Source: Deltaproteobacteria bacterium (GTDB taxonomy: Bacteria; Myxococcota_A; Polyangia; JAAYKL01). Taken from it: DNA of 43,356 bases. A program made the translations under genes and the position numbers. Shown here piece after piece: positions 15,556-23,266 of the stretch. The notes below the pieces were generated by a model. It was given only the letters and a program-made list of their open reading frames with translations, was not told the DNA's origin and searched no databases. Location: positions 1-43,356 of the forward strand of contig JAQTNF010000028.1 in NCBI GenBank assembly GCA_028713995.1, in the 5' to 3' direction. Numbering within the stretch: position 1 is the first letter of the stretch; each line of letters begins with the position of its first letter.

Positions 15556-16302
15556 ATGGCACCGGACGCGCACAAGATCGAGGCTGCGAAGCCCGCTCAA
15601 ATGGCGCGCGAGATCCTGGGCGAGGCTCTCGGCCAGATCCAGGATATCCGCAGCGGCGGCCTCGATCTCGAGGTGATCACGACGTCCATCGCCAAGGCCG
15701 TGCGCGCCCTGTTCGCGGTGCAGTCGTCGCAGCCGGACGAGCGGGCGCACGTGGCGGGCGTGTGTGAGGCCATGGATCACCTGCGGCACACGTTGGCCCT
15801 GCTCCAGGACGTGCGCAGCAACGAGCCGGCAGTGCTGGGCGCCGCCAGCACGATCGCGCGTGCGCTTGCCATCCTGTACCCGGTCAGCAAGGTCCAGGAG
15901 CGCCAGGGCGGAGCGCCCGGCAGCCCGGCGTCGATCATCCGCGGCCCGGTGGCGGACGACGCGCGACGGCACGAGAAGCGCCTGGCCATCGAGGCCGACA
16001 TCGGGTTCCAGTCTGACACCAACTTCTTCACGGGTTTTTCCGAGGACATCTCCTCGGGCGGGCTCTTCATCGCGTCGTATGATCTGCGACCCATCGGCGC
16101 GACCATGAACATCAACTTCACGCTTCCGGACGGGCACCTCGTCTCGGTGACCGGCGTGGTGCGCTGGATCCGCGAGTACACGGAGCTGCATCCGGACATG
16201 GCGCCCGGCATGGGCGTGCAGTTCCAGGGCCTCAAGCACGAGGACGAGCGCGCCATCAACCGGTTCCTCACCCAGCGCCCACCCATGTTCTTCGAGGAAT
16301 AG
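15556..16302 (+). CDS. PilZ-domain protein (cyclic-di-GMP-binding type)
   Basis: 248 residues. The N-terminal helical part (about 1-115) has no recognised family. A PilZ domain starts at RRHEKRLAIEAD (137-148), which supplies the RxxxR motif, followed by EDISSGGLFIAS, the (D/N)xSxxG motif; both contact cyclic-di-GMP. GVVRWIRE and GMGVQFQGL are typical later strands of the TIGR02266 group common in Myxococcus. The ATG at 15556 has GGAAGGGG upstream. A GTG nine codons earlier is an alternative start. It is followed after 13 nt by the exported protein gene. Confidence 0.85.
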   Translation: MAPDAHKIEAAKPAQMAREILGEALGQIQDIRSGGLDLEVITTSIAKAVRALFAVQSSQPDERAHVAGVCEAMDHLRHTLALLQDVRSNEPAVLGAASTIARALAILYPVSKVQERQGGAPGSPASIIRGPVADDARRHEKRLAIEADIGFQSDTNFFTGFSEDISSGGLFIASYDLRPIGATMNINFTLPDGHLVSVTGVVRWIREYTELHPDMAPGMGVQFQGLKHEDERAINRFLTQRPPMFFEE

Positions 16303-16315
16303 AGGGACGAAGGCC

Positions 16316-17491
16316 GTGCCTTGCTCGCGCGCTTGCGTGCTCGCCGCCGCGCTGCTCCTGGCGGGAGCCAAAGGTGCCGCGGAAATCCCTCAACCTCTTG
16401 ACATGCCGACGGACCGGGCCGCGCTGGGTGACGCGTTCGTACGCTCGTGGCTCGCCTTCAGGACCGACCTCGACACCATGGCCCACGGCAACGTGCACCC
16501 GGCCCTGCTCGGCGCGTGGCTCGACGCGGCCCCGCGTTTCCTGCTCGATGATGTTGCGCGACTTGCGGCCGAGCCCTCTGTGGCGGACGCGGCGAGGGCG
16601 AGGCTTGGGCCGCGAGGCGAGAGGCACCCGCCCGCGCGCGACGAGATCGCGCTCACGGACGAGGCCCTGCGCGGGGAGGCGGCCATGCGGCGCGCATTCC
16701 CGCTCCACCATCTCATGCTCGGGCGGCGCGATCCGGCCGGCGAGAGGTGGCGCACGGCGGGCGGCATGTACGAGACGTGGTTCACGCTCGTCGGCCGCGC
16801 GGTTGCGTCGGGGGCCCGCACCAGAAAGGCCCTGTTCGCATCCATCGACGCCTACAAACGCAGGCTGCCCGAGGGAGACGCGGGTGACATCCGCAGGCGC
16901 GAGATCGCGGCGCTCGTCGAGTTCTGGGACAACGTGGACGCGAGCATCAAGGCCACGCCGGCGGGACCGATCTGGCCCGCGGGTTTCGCGTCGGCCCTCG
17001 CATCGCTCGACAGCAGGCAGGCGGATCCGGCTTCGGCGCCGGCGGTCTTCGCCACGCGGGTCGCAGCCGAGATCGCGCTCCTTGCGTGGCTTGCGCCCGC
17101 GCTCGGACACGAACGATTCGCCGGCCCCGCGGCCGGCCTCGCGGTGATCACGCCCGGCGGCGCGCGGGCTGCGGACGGGGATCTTTCCACCGCGTGGCAC
17201 GGAACGGCCGGGCGATCCCTCGTCTTCGATCTGCCCAACGGCGCGCAGGCAAAGGCCCTCTTCCTCATGGGTGCATGCCCGGACAAGAGCGGCTCGCGCG
17301 TCCTTTCCGTGCGCGTCTCTGGGACGAGCCCGGCCGGGGCGTTCTCCGCGTCCCGCGACCTCGCCGCGAACACGCTCTACTTCGAGCGCGTCGACCTCGG
17401 CGTCGCGGCCTCGGGCCGCCTCACGGTCGAGATATCGAAGACGAGCGGCCCAGACCCCGCCTGCGTCCCCGAGATCCGACTCGGAGACTGA
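16316..17491 (+). CDS. Exported protein of unknown function with a discoidin-like C-terminus
   Basis: 391 residues from the GTG at 16316, preceded by GAGGGACGAAGG. Residues 1-22 look like a signal peptide (ALLLAGAKGAAE). The central part is helical with no recognised domain. The C-terminal 125 residues (AVITPGGARAADGDLSTAWHG, RSLVFDLPNGAQAKALFLMG) follow the pattern of F5/8-type-C or NADase-type glycan-binding beta-sandwich domains, which bind carbohydrates. That identification is by eye only. It sits 13 nt after the PilZ gene, so the two are probably co-transcribed. Confidence 0.65.
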   Translation: MPCSRACVLAAALLLAGAKGAAEIPQPLDMPTDRAALGDAFVRSWLAFRTDLDTMAHGNVHPALLGAWLDAAPRFLLDDVARLAAEPSVADAARARLGPRGERHPPARDEIALTDEALRGEAAMRRAFPLHHLMLGRRDPAGERWRTAGGMYETWFTLVGRAVASGARTRKALFASIDAYKRRLPEGDAGDIRRREIAALVEFWDNVDASIKATPAGPIWPAGFASALASLDSRQADPASAPAVFATRVAAEIALLAWLAPALGHERFAGPAAGLAVITPGGARAADGDLSTAWHGTAGRSLVFDLPNGAQAKALFLMGACPDKSGSRVLSVRVSGTSPAGAFSASRDLAANTLYFERVDLGVAASGRLTVEISKTSGPDPACVPEIRLGD

Positions 17492-17515
17492 CGTTCCAGA
17501 CGTTCCAGGCCCTCG

Positions 17516-17545
17516 TTGACCCTCCCCTCGCTCGTGCACTATCAT
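17516..17545 (+). promoter_or_regulatory. Promoter for the SPFH/zinc-ribbon gene
   Basis: TTGACC (17516-17521), an 18-nt spacer and TATCAT (17540-17545), 54 nt before the ATG at 17600. Confidence 0.55.
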
Positions 17546-17599
17546 GATCGAACAAGCTTCTGGCGCTCGTTCCCGCGAGGGGAGGGCAAGGAGAGAACC

Positions 17600-18784
17600 A
17601 TGGGCATCACGGATTTCCTGAAGCGCGGCGTCAAGGAGATGATGATCGCTCGGCCGCTCGAGGCCAAGCAGCACATCGTCTGGCAGCACCCGGACCCCAC
17701 GGTCCCGATGTACTCGCAGCTCACGGTCGAGGCCGACGAGCAGGCCATCTTCTTCAGGGACGGCGTCGTGGTCGGCACGCTGCCCAAGGGCCGCCACACG
17801 CTCGACTCGTCCAACATCCCGTTCCTGTCCAACCTCGTGGACTCGTTCACGGGCGGCAACGTGCTGCAGGCCAAGGTCTTCTTCGTCACGATCCGCGAGT
17901 TTCCGAGCATCAAGTTCGGCGGCAAGATCGGCTCGGTGGAGGATCCCAAGTCGGGCGTGCCGGTCGAGACCATGATCCACGGCGAGTTCTCCCTTCGGGT
18001 CGTGAAGCCCGAGGTGCTCGTGGTCGGGCTCGTGGGTCTCGGGACCACCGAGAACGACGCGGTCTTCGACTGGTTCCGCCAGCAGGTGCTCAAGGTCATC
18101 CGGGACCAGACCCAGGAGCTCATCGTCAAGCAGAAGTGGCCGCTGCTCGACGTGGTGTCCGGCGCCTACACCGAGGAGATCGAGCAGACCGTGATCGAGG
18201 GCGTCAAGAAGCACGTGGACAGCTACGGCGTGCAGATCGTCCGCCTCGGCAACTTCGTCATCGGCATCAAGGACGAGGATGAGAAGAACCTGAAGAAGCT
18301 CTATACCGACGCGGCGTACGTGCGCATGGCCGGCGGCATGCAGGGCTTCCAGCAGTTCGCGGCCGGCAAGGCCATGATGGGCGCGGGCGAGGGCATGGCC
18401 CAGGGCGGCGGCGAGGGAGGCGGCGGCAACGCGATGCTTGGCGGCGCGGCGCTCGGCGTGGGGTTCGGGATGGCGAACATGTTCCAGCAGCAGGCTCACG
18501 CGGCCCCGCAGCAGGGCGGCCCGCAGGCCCCGGCCGGGTATCCCCAGGGTCCGCAGGCCCCGCCCGCGCCGGGCGCGCTCTCGGGCGCCGCGTCCGCGCC
18601 GGGCCAGGCCACGGCAGGAGGCGGCGTCACATGCCCCGGCTGCGGCAAGGTGGTCGCGCCGGGCAAGTTCTGCGCCGAGTGCGGCAAGCCGCTCGCCGTT
18701 GGCCCCAAGTTCTGCGCGAACTGCGGGGCAAAGCTCGCCGAAGGGGCCAAGTTCTGTCCGGAGTGCGGCACGAAAGGCGCGTAG
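17600..18784 (+). CDS. SPFH-domain protein with C-terminal double zinc ribbon
   Basis: 394 residues; start at the ATG 17600 after GGAGGGCAAGGAG. Residues 1-270 are a cytosolic SPFH/band-7-like domain of the virion-core/YdjI group, beginning with GITDFLKRGVKEMM and a conserved WQHPD segment. A Gly/Ala/Pro/Gln-rich linker follows (about 275-345). The last 45 residues carry four CxxC knuckles (CPGC, CAEC, CANC, CPEC) that can form two zinc ribbons. Such proteins probably assemble into oligomers near membranes. Biochemical function is not established. It is followed by the GAF-kinase gene after 24 nt. Confidence 0.85.
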   Translation: MGITDFLKRGVKEMMIARPLEAKQHIVWQHPDPTVPMYSQLTVEADEQAIFFRDGVVVGTLPKGRHTLDSSNIPFLSNLVDSFTGGNVLQAKVFFVTIREFPSIKFGGKIGSVEDPKSGVPVETMIHGEFSLRVVKPEVLVVGLVGLGTTENDAVFDWFRQQVLKVIRDQTQELIVKQKWPLLDVVSGAYTEEIEQTVIEGVKKHVDSYGVQIVRLGNFVIGIKDEDEKNLKKLYTDAAYVRMAGGMQGFQQFAAGKAMMGAGEGMAQGGGEGGGGNAMLGGAALGVGFGMANMFQQQAHAAPQQGGPQAPAGYPQGPQAPPAPGALSGAASAPGQATAGGGVTCPGCGKVVAPGKFCAECGKPLAVGPKFCANCGAKLAEGAKFCPECGTKGA

Positions 18785-18808
18785 AAGTCACCGCGCAAGG
18801 AGGACCGC

Positions 18809-20572
18809 TTGCCAGACCCGGGCGCCCTGGATCTCGAGCGGCGGCTCGCGCGCAAGGAGCGCCAGATCGCCGCGCTCCGCGAGATCGGCCTCGCGCTCGA
18901 GTCCACCATGACCCTCGACGAGGTCCTCACCATGGCCGTCGCGCGCACGACGCGCCTGATGGGGGCCGAGCGTTCCACTCTCTTTCTCGTGGCCGACGAC
19001 CAGGGCCTCGTCTCGCGCGTAGTCGAGGGCGACGGCGTGTCGGAGATCAAACTCGCGCCGGGCACGGGCATCGCGGGCTGGGTGGCCCTGCACGGCCGTC
19101 CCCTGGTGGTCGAGGACGCACGCGTTGACGAGCGCTTCGACCCCGCGTGGGACGAACGTACCGGCTTTCGAACGCGCTCCGTCCTGGCCGCGCCGCTCGT
19201 CGGCAGGCACGGCACGGTCATCGGGGTCACGGAGATCCTGAACAAGGTCGACGGCGTGTTCGACGAGGAGGATCTGACTTTCCTCGGCGTCCTGGCCGGC
19301 AAGCTCGCCCTGTCCATCGAGAACGCCCGGCTCCTCGTGGACCTGGTGGAGAAGAACCGGGCCCTGCTCGAGGCGCGCGACGCGCTCGAGCGCAGGTGCC
19401 GCGAGATCGAGGTGCTGCTCGACGTCGAGCGCCGCGTGGCGCGCGCCGAGGATCTCGACGCGCTCTTCGAGGCGGTCCTCCACCGTACGAACGAGATCTG
19501 CCGCTCCCAGGTGTGCGTGCTCTACCGCATGGACGCGCGCGGCGCCGAGAGCCGCGTGGTGGTGGCCGGCCAGCCCGGGAGCCGCGTCATGCGGCGCGAG
19601 ATGGGGGCGGGCTTCTCCGGATGGGTGTGGCTCAAGGGCCGCGAGATCCGCGTGCGCGCGCCCGAGGGCGACCCGCGTTTCCAGGAGAGCCTGGTCCAGA
19701 GGATCGGCGTGCCCCTCGAGAACCTGGCCGCGGTCCCGCTGCTCGCGCCCGACGGCGGGCGGCCCAAGGGTTCGCTGCTCGTGGCCAACAAGATCGGGGC
19801 GGACGGCTTCGACGAGGACGACATGGTGATTCTGCGACTCGTGGCCTCGCAGCTTTCGCAGGCCATGGAGCACGTCATGGACCGCCAGGCGCGCGAGCGC
19901 GAGCAGCGGCTCGCCACGGTGGGCAGGCTGCTCGCCGGCGTGCTGCACGACATCAAGAGCCCCATCACGGTCATCTCGGGCTACTCGGAGATGCTCGCGG
20001 CCAAGGCGGGCGGACCCGAGGCCGAAGAGTACCTGGGCCACGTACAGCGCTCCCTCACGCGCATCTCCACCATGGCCGAGGAGATCATCTCGTTCTCCAA
20101 GGGCGAGCGGAGGATCCTCGAGCGCAGCGTGTCGCTGCCGGACTTCATGGACGGCTTCGCGCGGCAGATCCGACCGCTCGTGGAGGGAAGCGCGATCGAG
20201 CTCAGCCTGCGCGCGCGCGCCACCGGCACCTTGCGCTTCGACGAGGAGAAGATGCTGCGCGCCTTCCACAACCTGGTGATGAACGCGGTCGAGGCCATGC
20301 CGAACGGCGGCAAGCTCATCATCGAGGTGGACGCGATCGGCAAGGAGGTGCTGTTCGGTTTCACGGACACGGGTCAGGGCATCCCCGAGGAGATCCAGGG
20401 CAACCTCTTCGAGTCGTTCGTCACCCTCGGCAAGGAGCACGGCACGGGGCTCGGCCTCGCCGTGACGCGCGAGATCGTCGAGGCCCACGGCGGGCGCATC
20501 AGCTTCACCACCGCGCACGGCCGCGGCACCACGTTCCTCGTCAGCCTCCCTTCGCGGCCGAACCCCGTGTGA
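18809..20572 (+). CDS. Soluble GAF-GAF histidine kinase
   Basis: 587 residues. Start is TTG at 18809 with AAGGAGG 5 nt upstream. Two GAF sensor domains (about 25-175 and 200-355) are joined by a coiled coil. The kinase core has the H-box AGVLHDIKSPI (His380), N-box HNLVMNAVEAMP (Asn492 region), G1 FTDTGQGIP (Asp520) and G2 HGTGLGLAV (545-552). There are no membrane segments, so it senses an intracellular signal. No response regulator is in the window, which makes it an orphan kinase. It follows the SPFH gene by 24 nt and may share its transcript. Confidence 0.92.
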   Translation: MPDPGALDLERRLARKERQIAALREIGLALESTMTLDEVLTMAVARTTRLMGAERSTLFLVADDQGLVSRVVEGDGVSEIKLAPGTGIAGWVALHGRPLVVEDARVDERFDPAWDERTGFRTRSVLAAPLVGRHGTVIGVTEILNKVDGVFDEEDLTFLGVLAGKLALSIENARLLVDLVEKNRALLEARDALERRCREIEVLLDVERRVARAEDLDALFEAVLHRTNEICRSQVCVLYRMDARGAESRVVVAGQPGSRVMRREMGAGFSGWVWLKGREIRVRAPEGDPRFQESLVQRIGVPLENLAAVPLLAPDGGRPKGSLLVANKIGADGFDEDDMVILRLVASQLSQAMEHVMDRQAREREQRLATVGRLLAGVLHDIKSPITVISGYSEMLAAKAGGPEAEEYLGHVQRSLTRISTMAEEIISFSKGERRILERSVSLPDFMDGFARQIRPLVEGSAIELSLRARATGTLRFDEEKMLRAFHNLVMNAVEAMPNGGKLIIEVDAIGKEVLFGFTDTGQGIPEEIQGNLFESFVTLGKEHGTGLGLAVTREIVEAHGGRISFTTAHGRGTTFLVSLPSRPNPV

Positions 20573-20640
20573 CGCGGGATTTCCCCAACTTTCACGAGCA
20601 CGTGTGCTACCATCAAGCGTCGAAAAAAGGAGAAAGAGCC

Positions 20641-21813
20641 GTGGAAACGATGAAAACAGGTGGGAATTGTCTGTTCGCGGCGCTCGCGGCGGCGCTCGCA
20701 ATCGGATGCGCCACGGCCAGATCCGCGGACGACACAGGCAACGGCGTCGACGCGGGCGATTCTGACACGTCCGACGGGTCTGACACCGGAAGCGACACCG
20801 ACGCCGACGCCGACGCCGACACCGACGCCGACACCGACGCCGACGCCGACGCGGATACGGACAGCGACACGGACGGCGATACCGACGGGGACACGGATGC
20901 CGATGCCGATTCGGATGCAGATACGGATGCCGACACCGATTCGGATTCGAACAGCGGCACCGACTCCATCGCGGGCTGCCCGCCCGGGAGCGGCGACGGG
21001 CCCCTCGGCGGATCGCGGCCCACGAACCTCAAGATCCCCTCCGGCTACGACGCGACCCAGAAGTACCCGCTCGTCATCGAGCTCCACGGACGGGGCGGCA
21101 AAGGCACGGATGCCGAGAGCGTCTTCAAGATGAAGGCGATGGCCAACGCCAACGGCCTCTTCGTCATCGCCCCGGACGGGACCCTGGACTCGCCGCCGTC
21201 GCCGACCGCCCCCGCGACCTTCTGGAACGCGACCGACGGTTGCTGCGACAACTACGGCTCGAACGTGGACGACGTGGCCTACCTCCGCTCGCTCATCTGC
21301 CACACGATGACCAACTATTCCATCGATCCCGACAAGGTCTACATCATCGGCCACTCCAACGGCGGCTTCATGGCGCATCGCATGGCGTGCGACGCGTCCG
21401 ATCTCGTGACCGCCATCATCAGCATCGCGGGCGTGACGTGGAAGGATCCATCGAACTGCCAGCCGACCCACCCGGTCTCGGTATTGCAGATCCACGGCAC
21501 GGCCGACACGGTTGTCCTCTACGACGGGATGGACGCGCTCTTCCCGGGCCCGGCTCCCTCGGCGGAGGCGACGTACGAGACCTGGGCCACGCTCAACCAC
21601 TGCGAGGGGACCGACGTGACCGATCCGAGCGTCGATTTCGATCAGAGCGTCGCCGGGAACGAGACCGTGCCGGTGCACAAGCCCGCGAGCGCGACCTGCC
21701 TCGTGCGCACCGAGTTCTGGAAGGTCGTCGGCGGCAGTCACGTGCCCGACATGGCGTCGAGCACAAAGAAGTTCTTCATCGACTGGTTCAAGGCGGCGCC
21801 GGCGAACCACTAG
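20641..21813 (+). CDS. Lipoprotein esterase / PHB-depolymerase-like (LpqC family) with Ser/Asp linker
   Basis: 390 residues from the GTG at 20641, with AAGGAG 8 nt upstream; ATG at 20650 is an alternative. A lipoprotein signal ends in AIGC (Cys23). A long Asp/Thr/Ser/Ala linker runs over residues 40-107. The catalytic domain resembles polyhydroxybutyrate depolymerase/feruloyl esterase (COG3509): nucleophile Ser239 in GHSNGG, Asp289 in HGTADT and His367 in GGSHVPD. It also has the LVIELHG oxyanion region and a CCDNYGSNVDD loop typical of this group. It should act as a surface-tethered esterase on polymers or plant-type esters, at the outer membrane or cell exterior. Confidence 0.87.
   Translation: METMKTGGNCLFAALAAALAIGCATARSADDTGNGVDAGDSDTSDGSDTGSDTDADADADTDADTDADADADTDSDTDGDTDGDTDADADSDADTDADTDSDSNSGTDSIAGCPPGSGDGPLGGSRPTNLKIPSGYDATQKYPLVIELHGRGGKGTDAESVFKMKAMANANGLFVIAPDGTLDSPPSPTAPATFWNATDGCCDNYGSNVDDVAYLRSLICHTMTNYSIDPDKVYIIGHSNGGFMAHRMACDASDLVTAIISIAGVTWKDPSNCQPTHPVSVLQIHGTADTVVLYDGMDALFPGPAPSAEATYETWATLNHCEGTDVTDPSVDFDQSVAGNETVPVHKPASATCLVRTEFWKVVGGSHVPDMASSTKKFFIDWFKAAPANH
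20758..20961 (+). repeat. Asp/Thr/Ala/Ser coding repeat (linker of the esterase lipoprotein)
   Basis: A run of GAC/GAT alternating with ACC, GCC, TCG and GGC codons, about 68 codons. Hexamer units such as GCCGAC and ACCGAC repeat many times, so this stretch should be prone to slippage and length change. Confidence 0.88.
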
Positions 21814-21827
21814 GATTTCGGGGCACC

Positions 21828-23243
21828 ATGCACAAAACGCCACGTCCATTCTCTTCCGTGCGTCTCGTCGCCCTCGCCGGCCTCCTCGTCTGCATGGGAT
21901 GGGCGCTCGCCTGCAACGCGCCACCTGTTGCGCCTCAGGCCAAGCCCGCGTCCGTCTCTCCCCTCGCGACGCCGGTGAAGGCGGCCGCTGCGGGGCCGCG
22001 ATTTGTCGAGGACGACATCGACGCCGCGTTCAGGCAGGCCAGGGAGAGCGGCAGGGTCGTGTTCGTCGACGGCTGGGCACCCTGGTGCCACACGTGCCTG
22101 TCCATGCAGCGCGACGTCCTGCACGATCCGCGGCTCGCCAGGTACGAGGATCGCGTGGTCTTCGCGGCGATCGACACCGACCGGCCCGAGGCCGCTTCCT
22201 TCCTCGTGCGCTTCCCGCTCAAGGGCTGGCCCGGTCTCTTCGTCATCGATCCGCAGACGGATCAGGCGCTCGCCCTGCACGCCGGTTCGCTCTCTTTTCC
22301 CGAGTTCGAAAAGCTGCTCGACGACGCGCTCGCCACGCGCGACCCACGGAACGCGAGCGAGCCGCAGGTGAAGGCGATCCTCGAGGGGCACGCGGCCATG
22401 GGCAGGAAGGACTACGCGAGCGCCGCCCGTCACTATGAAGACGCCGTGGCCGCGGGAGGACCGCGCCTGCCCGAGGCCGCGCTCGGCGCCATGCGCGCGC
22501 TCTTCGCGCGAGAGGACCTCGCCGGCTGTATCGACTTCGGCATGAGGACGCTCGGCGCGTTTCGCACGTCTTCGTCGTCCGCGGACGTCATCGCGTACGT
22601 CGTGGCGTGCGCGAGGCGCCTCAAGGAAGGCGATCCGAAGAGGATCGCCGCGCTTTTTGCCGCGCGCGCCGCGCTCGAGCCGCTCACGACCGCGCCGCCG
22701 CCTGGCGCGTCCGTCGACGACAAGGCCGACGCCCTCGCCGTCCTCGCCGACATCGCCGAGATGCAGAAGGACGAGGCCGCCAGGAAAGCCGCGCACGAAA
22801 AGCGCCTTGAGCTGCTCGAAGCCGACGTCGCCGCGCAGAAGGACGTGGAGCACGCGCGCATCCACGACTACGCGCGGATGACCAGCTACCTCGCGCTCGG
22901 CCGGGGCGACGAGGCCGTGAAGATGCTCAAGGAGCGCACGAGCCAGCTTCCGGGATCCTACGAGGCGTGGGCGCGCCTCGCCTCGGCGTACCACGAGATC
23001 AAGCGCGACGACGATGCGATCCCGGCCGTTCAGAAGGCCATCGAGCTCTCCTACGGCCCGCGCCGCTTGCGGTACCTCACGCTGCTCGCGGACATCCTCG
23101 CCGCCCAAAAGGACGTCTCCGGCGAGCGCAAGACCGTGCAGGCGCTCATCGACGACGCGGAGAAGCTGCCGCCGGGCCAGCGGGACGACGCGACAATCGC
23201 GACCGCCAAGGACCGGCTCGCGAAGCTGCCGAAATCGATTTGA
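21828..23243 (+). CDS. Thioredoxin-fold lipoprotein with TPR-like repeats
   Basis: 471 residues with a lipoprotein signal ending in ALAC (Cys29). A thioredoxin domain follows (about 58-165) with the redox motif WCHTC (Cys87, Cys90) in DGWAPWCHTC and cis-Pro segment GWPGLFVID. It resembles DsbD-gamma/TlpA-type disulfide reductases of the periplasm. The C-terminal 280 residues have repeated helical pairs (GHAAMGRKDYASAARHYEDAV, WARLASAYHEIKRDDDAIPAV) typical of TPRs. It probably reduces disulfides or cytochrome/lipoprotein partners in the envelope. It lies 14 nt after the esterase, so they are co-transcribed. Confidence 0.87.
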   Translation: MHKTPRPFSSVRLVALAGLLVCMGWALACNAPPVAPQAKPASVSPLATPVKAAAAGPRFVEDDIDAAFRQARESGRVVFVDGWAPWCHTCLSMQRDVLHDPRLARYEDRVVFAAIDTDRPEAASFLVRFPLKGWPGLFVIDPQTDQALALHAGSLSFPEFEKLLDDALATRDPRNASEPQVKAILEGHAAMGRKDYASAARHYEDAVAAGGPRLPEAALGAMRALFAREDLAGCIDFGMRTLGAFRTSSSSADVIAYVVACARRLKEGDPKRIAALFAARAALEPLTTAPPPGASVDDKADALAVLADIAEMQKDEAARKAAHEKRLELLEADVAAQKDVEHARIHDYARMTSYLALGRGDEAVKMLKERTSQLPGSYEAWARLASAYHEIKRDDDAIPAVQKAIELSYGPRRLRYLTLLADILAAQKDVSGERKTVQALIDDAEKLPPGQRDDATIATAKDRLAKLPKSI

Positions 23244-23266
23244 TGGCCCGCCGTTTCGCGTGAACG

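Noticed and set aside
20597-20613. Promoter before the esterase gene (AGCAC/GTGCT inverted repeat and TACCAT)
   Set aside because: The -10-like box is present but no -35 element fits, and the gene may be read from the upstream kinase transcript.
19147-20640. Upstream extension of the esterase frame into the kinase gene
   Set aside because: Arg/Gly-rich composition, overlap with a verified kinase, and a signal peptide plus ribosome binding site at 20641 show the real start.
20758-20961. Possible CRISPR or minisatellite array
   Set aside because: The repeats are in-frame Asp-X codons inside a lipoprotein gene, without spacers or cas genes.
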